Shown one piece after another: positions 24,480 through 36,233 of a stretch of DNA of 64,000 nucleotides. Under the pieces are notes generated by a model, which did not search any database, was not told the DNA's origin, and worked only from the letters and a program-made list of their open reading frames with translations. How positions within the stretch are numbered: the stretch's first letter is position 1; each line of letters starts with the position of its first letter. The translations under genes were made by a program, and so were the position numbers. The stretch is from Ceratotherium simum simum (lineage: Eukaryota; Chordata; Mammalia; Perissodactyla; Rhinocerotidae), in contig NW_004454240.1 of the NCBI RefSeq assembly GCF_000283155.1, forward strand, positions 3,569,781 through 3,633,780. The letters run 5' to 3'.

Positions 24480-24862
24480 AACCAAAGACAACGCGAGGGG
24501 GAGAGGAGCTTTGCGGAGCCGGCTGGGTCGGCAGCTCGAAGGCGCTCAGCAAAGGGCAACCAGCCCTGACCTCCCGCCAGGGTCCGCGCGGCTCTGTTCA
24601 CCTGGTTTCCAGCACGGCGGGTCCCACCGGGTGCCCTTCACACCCCACGGTGTCCACGTCCGGGGCTCTGGGAGCCGCAAGGCTGGCCTCCAGCCCCGCG
24701 CCTCGGCCATGCGTCTGCGAGCGTCTCCGGACCCCGCAGGCGAGCGAGCCTGAACTCTGGCGCCGCGGGTGGCTGCACCCGGACTGAGCGGACAGCCGGG
24801 GAAGCGCGGAGGAAGGGAGGGGCTGAGGGAGTGACGGCTTGGGTTGCCCCGCCCCCCCACCC
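24480..24862. promoter_or_regulatory. CpG island, probable promoter
   Basis: This is a second compact CpG-dense block, with a GC box (GCCCCGCCCC) at 24846-24855 near its right edge. The flanks are CpG-poor. A candidate minus-strand coding exon starts at 24710. The GC box would lie about 140 bases upstream of that ATG, which suits a minus-strand transcript. It could also be an alternative promoter of the gene that starts at 58.2 kb. Confidence 0.6.
24602..24710 (-). CDS. Possible first coding exon, minus strand
   Basis: On the minus strand an ATG at 24710 (G at +4, but C at -3) opens 36 codons beginning MAEARGWRPALRLPEP. They run to CCAG followed by the donor GTGAAC, leaving phase 1. The peptide is rich in Arg, Pro and Trp, resembling translated GC-rich 5' sequence as much as a real protein. 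I do not recognise it. Its phase differs from the exon at 58245 (phase 0), so the two cannot share a second exon in the same frame. It may be non-coding 5' UTR. Confidence 0.25.
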
Positions 24863-25157
24863 AGTAGCGACTAGAAAGTTCCAGGCTCCCATCTTGAGAA
24901 GAAACTCCCCCTTCTCTATCCTACACTGGCCTCAACTCATTTAGCTCTGCTACTGTGCCTCGCCATCACCATTGGGCCTCCTCTCCTGGGTTGGAGTCAC
25001 CCTCTAGCCTTTTCTACTCCGGCCCACTATTTGAGAGGTGTCTCACCACCATCCCACTCCTTCCTGCTCTGTTGAGCAGTGTGAGATAGTGAGGGTCTTC
25101 TTAGTCACCAGGTCAGCCCCTCCACCTCCTGTCTACCCCAAATCTCACCAACCATGT

Positions 25158-25223
25158 AACATGGCGGAAGACCCGCTGCAACAGCCAGATGGAGTGGGGA
25201 ACAATGGCTCCCGCCATCTTGGC
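25158..25223. promoter_or_regulatory. Two opposed YY1-type motifs, one with an ETS-like core
   Basis: AACATGGCGGAAG at 25158-25170 joins a YY1 core (ATGGCGG) to an ETS-like GGAAG. CCGCCATCTTGGC at 25211-25223 is the same core on the other strand in its best-known form (AAGATGGCGG). They lie 40 bases apart, 300 bases from the CpG island. The first ATG opens a plus-strand frame, MAEDPLQQPDGV, which runs to about 25304 but which I do not recognise. YY1 motifs near promoters often mark transcription starts. Confidence 0.35.
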
Positions 25224-25794
25224 AGACTGATTCACTCACTCATCAGCCTCCCCCACCCCCCTACTTATCACTGTCCCCCCCACGCCCGCTTTCTGTCTGT
25301 CTGAACAGAGCAAGGGACCCTAGGTTCCAGCAAGGATACCTTGAAACCCTTGCAGTGCCAAGAGTATCCTAGACCTTATGAGCAGAAGCATTCCTTATAG
25401 ACTCTCGTGTTAACAGACGCAAAACTGAGGCCCAAGAATACAAATGGCTTGGCCGTCACCTAAGTGGGGGCAATTATCTCTATGTTGCAGGGCTGTTGTG
25501 AGGATCTAAAGGGGTTGAGCCTGGTGCCTGGCACAAGAAGACAGTCTGCATAAAGAAAGATTCGCTTTTATTCTCAAGGAAATCAGCACTGGGAATCTAC
25601 CACAAAAAAAGCCTGGACCCAGGAGCCTAAGTTACATAACCCTTTTCCTTACCCCTAACCTCCACCCACAGCAAGGAAACTTGCATTCCCCGATTTGGGG
25701 ATGGTGGGGAGTCCTATCTGCCTTTGTGTGCAATGGAGGGAAAGCAGAAAGTTGCCAGCTCTCAAACCTGGTCATTTCTACTCCACTTGTGGTG

Positions 25795-25935
25795 GCCTGT
25801 AAGAGAAGCAAGATTCTAATAGTGGCTCTGCACTAACTGGGGCATGACCTGAGCCATTTTTCCTCTGAGAGCCTCAGTTTCCTCATCTGTAACATAAGCA
25901 TAATAATTCCATGACACAATGGGAATAATAATAAG
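25795..25935 (+). mobile_element. MIR SINE fragment
   Basis: CATGACCTGAGCCATTTTTCC, GAGCCTCAGTTTCCTCATCTG and AATAATAATAAGGGG mark a MIR. Confidence 0.65.
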
Positions 25936-26924
25936 GGGATACACAGATGAGGGTCACAGCCCCTCCCCCTATCGTCTCCATACCTTGTGCCAGGAGACTA
26001 GAGTTAAGCGGCCCCATTTGTGAGGGACAGGCTAGGAAAAGGAAGAGGAGTTTGCGCATTCCTGAGTGCTGATTTGCATGAGATTTACACCCACTTTTCA
26101 TAGACTCAATGTCAGAGCTTTAAGGAAATGAGAGAGTAACATGTTGACCTCCGCTTCATTCACCCTTTTCTCCAAGGCAGTGCTGGCACACAATAGGGTT
26201 TACAAAAGCTTATTGAATGAATATGTTCTTCACATGGGGAAGAGGATTTGCCTAAGGTCACACAGTGAGTCGTTTTGGAATCAAGATAGGTCTCCTGTCT
26301 ATTCCTCCTTCCCCTAGGCCATGCTGCTTCATGGAATTCTTTTTGTTTTTCCCCCATGTGATCATAAATCAGTGGGGAGTCCATTGTCTCTCCCAGCACC
26401 CTCTGGCCTATCAGCAATCCCCATTCTGGACCAGCTCAGCCAGGATAAACAGCCATTGGGAGGCCCCTCTCTGTGCCCAGCTTGGTGCTGCCAAGCCTTT
26501 GACTTCTGAGTTTCCAGCAGCAGCTGCACTGCTCCTGCCACGAGGGCAAGTTCCCCTCTGAGGAAAAGGAGGCCCCAGTCAGCTTCCTCCAAGCACAGGA
26601 GTTTCCCTTTTGCTCTCTGGTGGGGCGGGAGTGCGGGACACAGCCCCTCGGCAGCAGCAGCCTAGAAGGAAGGGCGGCAGCTGCCATTTCCTACCCTGCT
26701 AAGGCATCTCCCTCCCTGGCCAGTCCCTCCCCTATTTCCTGAGTTCCACTGCTTCAGCCACAGCCAGAACAGTGATATGAAAGAGCTCCAAAGTTTAACT
26801 TGAATCACAGAACCTGGGAACTGGAAAGGACCCCAGAGGTTATTTATCCCCACCTCCTCCCCACTGCAGTAATGCCCTCTGTTAGCAAAGAGGAGAGGGA
26901 CATCTGACCTAACCTCTTACAGGT

Positions 26925-27225
26925 TCAATTTCCTCCTTCATAAAATGGACAGGATGACACTTACCTGACAATGTTGTTGTGGGAGGAAATGTGAGAATGG
27001 ATTTAATAAAAGCTAATGTGTATTGAGCGCTAACTATATGCCCGGCATTTCAGGTATTAATCTATTTAATTCGTACCACAACCCTCTAAAGTAGGTACTA
27101 TTAGCAGCAGCAGCAGCATCACCCCCATTTTATATATGGAGAAACTGAAGGACAACAAAGGTAACATAACTTGCTAAAGTTCACACAGCTAATAAGTGGC
27201 GATGGCAGAACTTGAACCGTGACCC
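26925..27225. mobile_element. Plus MIR 3' part abutting a minus MIR
   Basis: 26925-27010 is plus-strand (CAATTTCCTCCTTCATAAAATGG). 27010-27225 is minus-strand (AAGCTAATGTGTATTGAGCGCTAAC to AATAAGTGGCGATGGCAGAACTTGAACC). A CAG run (AGC repeats, 27103-27117) has arisen within the minus copy. Confidence 0.7.
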
Positions 27226-27659
27226 TCAGTTTTCACCTGTATAATGGCGGTGATCATCCTTACCCCAGAAAATGATCCAACATAAAGGTTCCTTGAACTC
27301 ACCTGTGTCTGTGCAGCTGGAACTTTTGCACCCAAGTATCCCTAAAGGCCAAGGGGGAAGAATGTGAAGCAACCCTGGGGGGGCTGAAAATGTAACCTGA
27401 AGCTTCGGCTTCAAACAGGGAATGTCTTTGAAGTCACTGCTTTTATTTTAAACACCTACTTGAATTTTCCAGTTAATTCCAGTATACACGCATGTTGTTT
27501 TCATATAAAAATGGGTGTTTTTCTCCTTTAAGCCTCTGAGGAAAGTTGACACTCTAGGAAGATGGGCCACATTGGTCCTGTGCGTTCATACGCTCCAGGC
27601 CACTGCCTTTTACCCTAGGGATACGAGACACCTGACACATGGTAGGCCTTTAGTCACTG

Positions 27660-27915
27660 AGAAGAGCTAACGTTTATGGAGAGTTTGTTACATGAGCCAG
27701 CATTCTAAGCACTTTCCACGTATGATTTAATTATCATGACAATTCTATTAGAGGTCAAATTATTATCATTGCTTTCATTTTTAGTGGGAAAACTGCAGCA
27801 CAGAGAGGTTAAGCGATTTGCCCATGGTCACATAGTTTGGAAGTAACCAGTGGGCTTTAAACCCAGAGATCCTGACTCTCAGCCTTGGCCAGTATCCACT
27901 ATACATACTGCCTCT
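27660..27915 (-). mobile_element. MIR SINE, near full length
   Basis: AAGAGCTAACGTTTATGGAGAG, CACAGAGAGGTTAAGCGATTTGCCCATGGTCACATAG and GTATCCACTATACATACTGCC occur in minus orientation. Confidence 0.8.
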
Positions 27916-28239
27916 TAGGCCACAACAGAGCCTCTTTTACCCACTCATCTCCACCACTTCCCACCAGGACGATTGAGTTGATTCTTGACAGAAGCAGGCC
28001 TTATTCCAATTAGATGAGCAGCTCCTTGAGGGCAGAGATGCAGTGTCTCTCCCCTCAACCCACCCTTCCCCAGACTGATGCTAAGCCAGGGGCTGGGCTG
28101 TGCACAGGGCTGGTCCTCCATTCATGTGTGGCAATTGATTGTGTCCTGGCTTGTGGCAGTTTCTTGGACCTAGCACCTGTTGGGCTGGTGGATAGAGAAC
28201 TAGTATTTCACACAGGAGTCCTCTGCTATCCTCTGTAGC

Positions 28240-28880
28240 AAAGATCCAGCTTCAGAAATGGCTGCCCATCATCTACAGGGACAAGTCCACACTTCTAAGG
28301 TTGACGTTCAAAGTGCTGCCCAAGCTTACCCAGCCAAATGAATTGGCGTTCCCAGAACTTCATTAACCTAACTTCATTACCCTCCAGATGTGTCACATGC
28401 GCTCTTCTCTTTCACAAAAATGTTCATCCTTATTTCCTTTGACTTATTTCACACTTACGTGGTGCTTTCAATGTGCCTGGCACTATTCTAAGCTCTTTTC
28501 ACATTTTAACTCATAGACCCCTTACAGAAACTCTGTAGGTAGTATTATTATCCCATTTTACAGATGAAGAAACTGAAGCACAAAGAGGTTAAATTATTTG
28601 CCTTATCTGCCACACCTACCAAATTCCTATATGTCCTCTTAGCCCCTCCTATGAATAGCATAAGCCATTCCCTTTCTGGGTGCTCCCACAGCTCAGTTAC
28701 ATTAGGAATCATTCCATATTGAGTTTAATTATCTATATGTCTTCCTGCCCAATAAGAGTTTGAATTCTCTGAGGGTAAGGACTATGTTTTATTATTTATG
28801 GCACATCCATTGCTCAGGAAGGAGTTTGGCACAGAGTTGGCACTTAGAGAATATTTTTTAAAGGACTGAATGAAGAGTGA
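28240..28880 (+). mobile_element. L2 LINE 3' end split by a MIR
   Basis: L2 sense text (CAAAGTGCTGCCCAAGCTTACCC) runs to 28440. A minus-strand MIR occupies 28440-28610 (GGCACTATTCTAAGCTC, TTTTACAGATGAAGAAACTGAAGC). L2 then resumes (TTGAATTCTCTGAGGGTAAGGACTATG) to a GACTGAATGAA end. The MIR therefore inserted into the L2. Confidence 0.65.
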
Positions 28881-29374
28881 ATGAGTGCCCAGGAGCAGCC
28901 TTGACCGAACCAAGTGGTGGCTGAGAGATTTGGGGTTTTCTTCCCCAAATATCATTAGGGTAGAGGAACGTAAAGATGACTCAATGACCAAGCATGAAAT
29001 GCAACCAGAGGTAGTCAGAGGGGAAGAGAGAGAAGGCCCCCCCCACCCCATCCTGCCATTCATGTGGCTGGACCAAACCCTGACACCCTGACCACAAAGC
29101 CATTTGGGCTGATGGGACATCTAGTAAGTCACGAAAGCCAGCAGCTCTGGGGTCTGCTCTGGAGAACTGAGCTCCCTGGCTTCTCTGTTTGCCCCTTAAA
29201 GGCCCCATGACTGCCTCTGCAATTCAGAGGTTCCTATGGAAAAGAGCAAAGGGCTTAAATGTCACCCTAGGGAGTTGGGGTTTGCTGCTTTTGGTCTCAA
29301 ATGTTATGCTTCAGTGAACTTGCTCTGCCCTTCCCTTGCTGGCCAAATGCACTTTGTGGACAAGTAGAGGGGAG

Positions 29375-29490
29375 TTTGGGCACAACTCAGGTCTCAAATC
29401 CTGGTTCCACCATTCAATAGCTGTGTAATCTTTGGCAAATTACTCAACCTTAGTTTCTTCACCTAGAAAATGGAAATAATTTTTTCTGCC
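29375..29490 (+). mobile_element. MIR SINE fragment
   Basis: TCTCAAATCCTGGTTCCACC, AATAGCTGTGTAATCTTTGGC and AGTTTCTTCACCTAGAAAATGG. Confidence 0.7.
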
Positions 29491-29814
29491 CTGCAAACTT
29501 CTTTGATCTGAGAGCAGTTTGTAAGTGGAAAATGACCAGATGCAGAGAGACTAGCAGAGGGAGTGCTACTTCTGGTGGTGTTCCATAGCTTTCCAATGGA
29601 AGGCAGAGAGGTCAAGGACCTGAGCCTCAGCCTTTCCCCCATCTCCAGCTGGTTGGGTATGACTATGGCCCAATCATTAGCCTTTTCTGGGCTGTAGTAA
29701 AACAGGAAGGATAATTCCTAGGCCCTTGCAGCCAAGTCTTAGATGGGTTGCTGGCTGGTCAGCAACAATGTATATGTGTACAGATTTTATCAGCTCCAGA
29801 GAAGGGGCCCCTAC

Positions 29815-29975
29815 GAACTCCAACTCGCAAAGCAGCCTTGGATTTGAACATCAGCTTCAACACTTACTAGATGACATGTCATATCACTTCTCTGGGCCTC
29901 AGTTTCCTCACTTATTAAATAGAGGTAATAACACCTGCCTCCCTAAACTATTATGTGGATCAAGTGTGAAAGCAT
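29815..29975 (+). mobile_element. MIR SINE
   Basis: CTTGGATTTGAACATCAGC, GGGCCTCAGTTTCCTCACTTATTAAATAGAGG and ATGTGGATCAAGTGTG. Confidence 0.65.
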
Positions 29976-29979
29976 CCTC

Positions 29980-31385
29980 AAGATGCCTTTGTCAGTGGCA
30001 AACTCACCCCTTGACCCTTTAGCTTGCCTCATTGCTTTCTTCCTGTCCTTGCACCACATAGGCTGCTCATTTCTAAGATCCACTCTCTGCCTTTATCTGG
30101 TAAGCAGTTACAGTTTCCACCCACAGCTGCCCCCACTCCCACTCCCCGGCCTTAGTGCACACACCTTCACCCTGGTCAGAACTTGCAGACGTCCATCCTC
30201 CTCTTCTCATCACTGGGCAGGGTGTAGCACCAACCTATAGTAACACATACCTTGCAGTGTGGCTTGGGGGTCCAGGGCTCTGTCCATTTGAGCAACTGTC
30301 CTTGCTTTTGTGTCAGGGGAGCAGTTTGCAGCTTGAGGGTCAGTAATCTGCCTCCTGCATTCCACCCTCTTGTGACTAGCCAGGAGGGCTGGCAAACCAT
30401 GGCGGTGGGCAGGCTTTGTTTGCATCCATCACTTGGTATGTTCCCCTGGGATTCTAGGCCAGTGCATGAGAGTGTGCCCAAGTGGCCAGGGCCTCCACAG
30501 AAGCCCAGCCCAGAGCTGGTGGGCCCTTAGAGAGCATCTGCTCCACCCCCTCATGGTACAGATCCTGAGGCCCATCCAAAGAGGAGCAATCAACTCAGGG
30601 CCCTGAACTCGGGCTTTGCCCTCCAGTATTTACCCCTGCCTTGCCCTGACCTGGAGATTCACTCTTCCAGAGTTCTCATGGGGCCTGGGTGGTTCAAGCG
30701 ATCAGGTCAGAACAAGGGATTCCAGAGAAGTCCCAAAGTTTTCTGGGGGGAACTTCTCTTCTAATTTCTCCTCTGTGTGGTGTCCTTAGATAACCCATGT
30801 CAAAGTCTGGAAACAAAAGTTGGCAGCACACAGGTTCTTAGATAAACAGCAGCTTGCCTTGAACAGATAGGGGCACCCACATACACAGTTGTAAAATGGG
30901 TGGAGCACCAGGCCATCCTCCTGTACTTCCTGGAAAGCAATAGGTCGGAAGCCAGGCTGCTGTCCTGGAACCCTGGAGGAGAATGAACCTTGTAAAAATG
31001 CCCAGCTCGGGCCAAGAGTCCAACTGGAAGGCCTGAATGGCAGAATTTAGCCCCAGGTCAGCTGCATCCCACAGACTGGAGACCTTTGGGACAGGGGACT
31101 ACATCCCTTGTCAAAACAGAACCCCAAGCCTTGTACAGTGAGAGGACCCACGAGGACAGGGCCTTGTCTTGAAGGCTAGGGTGGCTCCAGCAGATGTGAG
31201 GGTCCAGAGGGACTGCTCACACTCAGGGCCCAGGGACAGGGTCTCTGGGTCAGCCTCCCTTCCCTCCTGCTCACTCTCCTTTCCTAGCTCTTCTCTGCCC
31301 AAGCTTCAATGTTCTGTATTCTAGTTTAACCAAGGAGACTGTTCTCTTCCACCAAGTTATTGTCCTCCCTACCTGGTGGTGCTAC
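29980..31385. other. No gene recognised
   Basis: Unassigned sequence without CpG clustering or recognisable repeats. Confidence 0.5.
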
Positions 31386-31389
31386 CTGT

Positions 31390-31500
31390 ACCCTCCTCTG
31401 CCTTTGACTTGCTATATAACCTTGGTCATGCTACTTGCTCTTTCAGGGTTAATGATATCTTCATCTGAGCATGAAAAGGTTAGATGGACTAGATCAGCAG
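31390..31500 (+). mobile_element. MIR3-type SINE fragment
   Basis: CTTGCTATATAACCTTGGTC followed by GGTTAGATGGACTAGATCAG fits the MIR3 body with an L3-like tail. Confidence 0.45.
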
Positions 31501-31839
31501 GCTTGCGAATTGTGCCTCCCAGTAGCAGGGAGGAGCCTCAAGGCCTACCTTGGGGATGTTGTGGGAGGAGAGAATAAGGGAAGGTAGAGCCTGGAGGCTC
31601 CAGGCCCCCACTCCTACCCAGCCTTGCTTCAATCAGAGCATGCTGCTTTTTATCTGTTTTATATATTAGGCTTCAATTTTAGAAATAAAAAAAGAGTCTG
31701 CATCTAAGAAAAATTTAAAAGCCAATGGACTACATATCTTTTTCTTGCACCTGAGCCTCAGTTACCTTCTGAGTGATCGTTACATGCTGTAATACAAATA
31801 AAATATGTAGAAGAGTGCCCAGCACGTAATGATGATGAC

Positions 31840-32085
31840 AATAATAGCTACCATTTATTGAGCACTAACTATGTGCCAGGCATTATTCAAAGGCTGTACC
31901 TGGGTCAACTCATTTAATCCTTCCAAATCTTCTCAAGAAGGCATTATTATTACCCTCATTTTACAGATAAGGACACTGAGGCGCAGAGAAGTTAAGCAAC
32001 TTGTCCAGTATGACACAGCTAATGAAAGGTGCAACCGGGATTTGAATACAGGCAGTTTGGCTCTAGGGCCCTCATTGTTCATCAA
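31840..32085 (-). mobile_element. MIR SINE, near full length
   Basis: AATAATAGCTACCATTTATTGAGCACTAACTATGTGCCAGG to GGGATTTGAATACAGGCAGTTTGGCTC is an almost complete minus-strand MIR. Confidence 0.85.
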
Positions 32086-32844
32086 TACAACTATTGGTTC
32101 TCAATACATATTTAGTTATTTTTATGATTCTTGTGATGGTTGTTATTTTCATTGGTAAATTATATTACCCCTCATCTGTAGAATGGGCTGAGTTCACCTT
32201 GCTCTGTGACTGTGTGCCTAAAATCAGATTGCAGCTGCAGAACGGGTGCATTCCTGCTCTGGCCATGAGGCCAGGCTGCATGGTGCCCACGTGTGCCAGA
32301 TCTGCTAAGGTAAAGCCTACAGTCTGGGGCCACTTCTCCAAACAGTGAGCAGTGGAAAAATGCTGAGTTTGCTAAGAAAATAGGCTCTGGCTTGCATGCT
32401 CAGAGCCTAGAAGAAACTAGGCGGCAGACCCAGTGGAAATTTATAAGGTGGCTGGATGTCCCGCATGCAACAAGACTACTGACTTGCTATGTTCAGCCCT
32501 TACTGACCCTACCACTCTAAATGTCCTCCGTTAGCCTGGTTTAGCTTTCCTTCTTCCTTTTTTTCTCCTTTTCTGGCCCTTTATATTTTTCTCTTCCTCT
32601 CTCCTCCCTCTCCTTACTCAGCAAGATCCATAATAACTTGCTAAACCACAACCTTCGTATTTCTTATATTTCTACTTTCCAGGGGAATTTTGCAGCTGGT
32701 CCCAACTGCTTCTCCTGATTGATCCTCCCTCTCTGGCAGCATTCATCTCTTCTTGGGCCCCACCCACCTGGCCTAAGCTAGTTCCCTCAACTTGAACCCC
32801 CTCAGCCCAGAGGCTTGCCCCTTCCCCTTTTTACTTGGCTGTCA

Positions 32845-32965
32845 AAGCCACTATCTCCCTGGGCAAGTCTCTTCCCTTTTCTAGGTCTCAGTTTCTCCAT
32901 CTGTTAAAGGTTGAAGGGGAGTGATTGGACTAAATGACATCCGAGGAGATTTCCAGCTCTAATTT
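32845..32965 (+). mobile_element. MIR3-type SINE
   Basis: CTGGGCAAGTCTCTTCCC, GTCTCAGTTTCTCCATCTG and GATTGGACTAAATGACATCCGAGG with TTTCCAGCTCT give the MIR3 core and its L3-like tail. Confidence 0.6.
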
Positions 32966-33016
32966 TCAACCATTTTACATCTGATCCATTTAGAAAATTG
33001 AATCTCCCTGGCCACT

Positions 33017-33040
33017 TCTCTCTGTCTCTCTCTCTGTCTG

Positions 33041-33093
<53 letters not shown>

Positions 33094-33160
33094 GTACATA
33101 CACACATACACACACATGTATATACATTCATACACACACACACATCACATGCACACATAC
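33017..33160 (+). repeat. Compound TC/TCTG - TA - CA simple repeat
   Basis: A TC and TCTG tract (33017-33078) runs into (TA)n (33079-33093) and then imperfect CA (33095-33160). Translated frames through it (Ser-Leu, Arg-Asp and Tyr-Ile runs) are artefacts. It is likely polymorphic. Confidence 0.95.
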
Positions 33161-33549
33161 TCTGTCTGTGTGCGGGGAACTCTAAAAGCATTAGTTGGGG
33201 CCAGAATCTAAGGAACTGGGACCTGAGGAAGGTAGAGAGTGGGAACAGGAGTTGTAGAATTTTCAAAGTGGAGCAGCATTTTGAAAGCCAAGTAACTTTA
33301 GAAAAATGGTCCTGTCAGCTGATTTGGCTCCAAAGAAAGGTCAAGGAACTGTGTGCCCAGAACCAGGGCAAGAGCAAAGTATCAACCTGTCTGGGTGTAG
33401 TGCACCCCCTGGGATTTAGTTCCATATCCCCCAGCATTTACCACCTGCCTGTTCTGGACAAGTCATCGGAACTAGGGGCAATGGGGGCCCAGGTGGGCTG
33501 AGGTGTCTGTTTTCAAGGTGCTTACAGTCAAGTCGCAGAGACAAGCATG

Positions 33550-33800
33550 GTGGTAAATACAGCACCCCTTACAGTTTCCAAAGTGCTTTCATTTCTTTTG
33601 TCCTTTTGGTCCTTACAACAACCTTGTGAGAGAGCAGGAGAGGAACTGTTATCCCATTTTACAGAGCATAGGACTGAGAGTCAATGAAGAGACAGAATTC
33701 ACCCAAGCTGATCTGACTAGCAAGTGGAGAACCAAGACACAAACCCAAGTACTTGGTCTTCAGAGCCAGTGCTCTGTCCAAAGCATTGTGCTCTTGCATT
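33550..33800 (-). mobile_element. MIR SINE
   Basis: TCCAAAGTGCTTTCATTTC, ACAACAACCTTGTGAGAGAG, ATCCCATTTTACAGAGC and the 3' GTGCTCTGTCC in minus orientation. Confidence 0.7.
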
Positions 33801-34534
33801 TTCAATAGCTTTGACAATAGAAGCTTTCTGGGACACTACAAAAAACCCTCCTAACCCTCCAGTGGCTAATTCTGGAAAGTAGGAGTGAGGGGTTATGGGA
33901 CTTTGGCTCTCCATTTTATATCCAGATGTATTCTATTTCTTATCCACATGTGATAGGAAATAGCTGCCACACAAGGCAGAACATGATCCATGCTATAACT
34001 GAGCTTCGAAGAATGGCAAAGGTCTAAACAGACTGAGATGCAGAGGGGGAAGTCCCAGAATCCCAGAGACTGCAGCAGTCAGCTTTCTAACTCAGCGGCT
34101 ATTGCTGACTTCTGGGACAACAGGCCTGCCTAGAAGGAATTCTTCCTGAACAACTAGGTGTATATAGTGGGCAGAATTTCCTGTTTCCTTTCCTTTCCTC
34201 ATTTTATATTTTGAGGTACCTGAGCCAGAGCCCAGGGCTTGGGAAACACCTGCTTCATTCACCCGTCCCTCACCTGGACTGTGATCATGGATTGCTCTGG
34301 AAATGTCCAGCTGGGCCAGTCCAGCCAGACACAGGCAGAAGAAGCCATAGGGACCAAGAAACTCACAAACAGAAGGGGGACCCAGACAGGCCTCCCCACA
34401 CTGCTTTTCACTGTTTTTCACTAAGGTCCAAGATTCAGTATCAAACAATCAGACGATCAGTTTGATCACATTTTTGGAAAACCACATTTTTGGAAAACAG
34501 AGGTCAAATCCCTTTCCAATTAAAGGTCATATAA

Positions 34535-34680
34535 CCATAGTGTATAGGAGCTTGAAGGGCCTTAGAGACCACCCTATCCAATCCCCTCATTTTAATGATG
34601 GGGAAGCCAGGGCCCAGAAGGAGAAGGCACTTGCCCAAGGTCACAGAGTTTGTTAGCACCCATGCCTGGGTGTACTTCAG
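34535..34680 (-). mobile_element. MIR SINE fragment
   Basis: CCTCATTTTAATGATGGGGAAGCC and GGCACTTGCCCAAGGTCACAGAG in minus orientation. Confidence 0.65.
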
Positions 34681-35029
34681 CCCCTGTTGATGAATGACCC
34701 TTGCTTTGAGCCAGGCCTCAAAGGGGCTCACTGGCAGACATGAGAAGGTAAGCACATCTGGTCTTTGGAGACCTGAGGTATATGAGGCATATTTGATCCT
34801 TTCATCACTCCACCTGAAGTTGCCTTCTGGCCTGCACACTGTCTCCCGGGAGTAGGGGTGGGGATCTGGAGCCACAATTCAACATAGGCCCTCCGCATCC
34901 CAGAGGTCCTGAGGTCTCAGCTCCTGCCTTCTTCATCTCAAATCAGACTTCTGGACTGGAGAAAACATCTCTCCCTTCCCCCACACTACTTTCTGGGATA
35001 GTCATGGTGGTCCTTTTATAACCATTTAA

Positions 35030-35245
35030 TAACTATAATTTGGGTATTGCCTGGGAGCTTAGAGAGCACTCTCACACTCATCATCACTTAATTCCCACAA
35101 CAACCCAGAAGTTGGGTATTTGAATCCTCATTTTACAACAGAAAACTGAGGCTCAGAGAGGTGATCACATAGCTAATAAGTGACAGAGTCAGAATTCAGA
35201 CCCAGAGCTGTCTGAATTCTCCAGAAACTGAGCTCTTTCCACCAG
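35030..35245 (-). mobile_element. MIR SINE
   Basis: ATTCCCACAACAACCCAGAAG, AAACTGAGGCTCAGAGAGGTGATCACATAGC and AGTCAGAATTCAGACCCAGAG in minus orientation. Confidence 0.75.
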
Positions 35246-35279
35246 TTTAAGGCTACCTTTTTCACTTGTTTCTTGGCAA

Positions 35280-35420
35280 GGATGGATGGGTGGATGGGTG
35301 GATGGAAGGATAGAGCAAATAGTTCTTGAGCACGCTCTCTGTGTCTGTCTCCGTATTAGGCATGGGGATACAGAGATGAATTAGACAAAGTTTCTACGCT
35401 CAGAGAGCCCATTTCAGTGG
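35280..35420 (-). mobile_element. GGAT repeat followed by an L2 end
   Basis: 35280-35308 is an imperfect (GGATGG)n tract. 35310-35420 reads as a minus-strand L2 terminus (TTCTTGAGCACGCTCTCTGTG, GGGGATACAGAGATGAATTAG). The simple repeat probably grew from the L2 3' tail. Confidence 0.55.
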
Positions 35421-36233
35421 GTGTTTCTCAAACTTGTGCACCAAAGCACTGCCAAATGGCTGAACAGAATGAACTCATTTCCCACACAGCCCCAAGGAGC
35501 TGGAGAAGCCCATGTAGCCAGCCACAAGTGAGAAATTTCTTTGAAGTCTCCATTTTTATCTTACAAATTCACGTGAACTTTGCATGCTATTCCATAACAT
35601 ATATCTATGCTTGTTTTAATACAAAAATGATGTTTTGCCCCCAGATCTTTTAGGAAGAATGAGCCATTCCAAGCGGATGCTCTCGGAAGCATCTTCCAGG
35701 AAGAGGTTCTGCTTACCTCTGGCCCAAGAGAACACATAGCCCCCTTTGAGAAGCAAGAGACAGTGATATGTTTTTGTGTGGTGAAGGTGTTGTTAGTTTG
35801 AAAAACTAAGATTTTGGTAAAGAGGCTATGTGTGTGTGTGCACACATGTACGCATGTGACAGATATACATGCGTGCCTGTAGATGCTCCAGAGGTGGCCA
35901 GAACTGTTTCCTTTCAGGACCATGTTACTTTGGCACCCAGATGATCCACACTTCTACCCTGCCAACTAGCTGTGAACTAGCCATGTTCCTCAGCCCAGAA
36001 ACCAGAACCAGAAAGGACCCTAGGTATTCTGGAAGGTTTTTTTCTAAAAGACCTTTTGCATTGACCCTTTTGGTAACTGTGGTTGAGAAATAAGATAGCA
36101 CCCACCTCCAAGCGACAGAGAGCTGAAAGGGGAGAAAGCCAGGCAAACTTATAGCAGCTTGTGCGGGTCAATGAAATAGTTATCCTGAGAGATATTTGGG
36201 GATTGGCAAAGCGCTTCCCTACTTTTGCTGGCT

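Noticed and set aside
26534..26550. CTCF-like motif (CCACGAGGGCAAG)
   Set aside because: It misses several of the best-conserved CTCF positions, so I do not call a site.
32998..33501. 167-codon frame with Ser-Leu and Tyr-Ile runs
   Set aside because: Its N-terminal half is the translated TC/TA/CA microsatellite.
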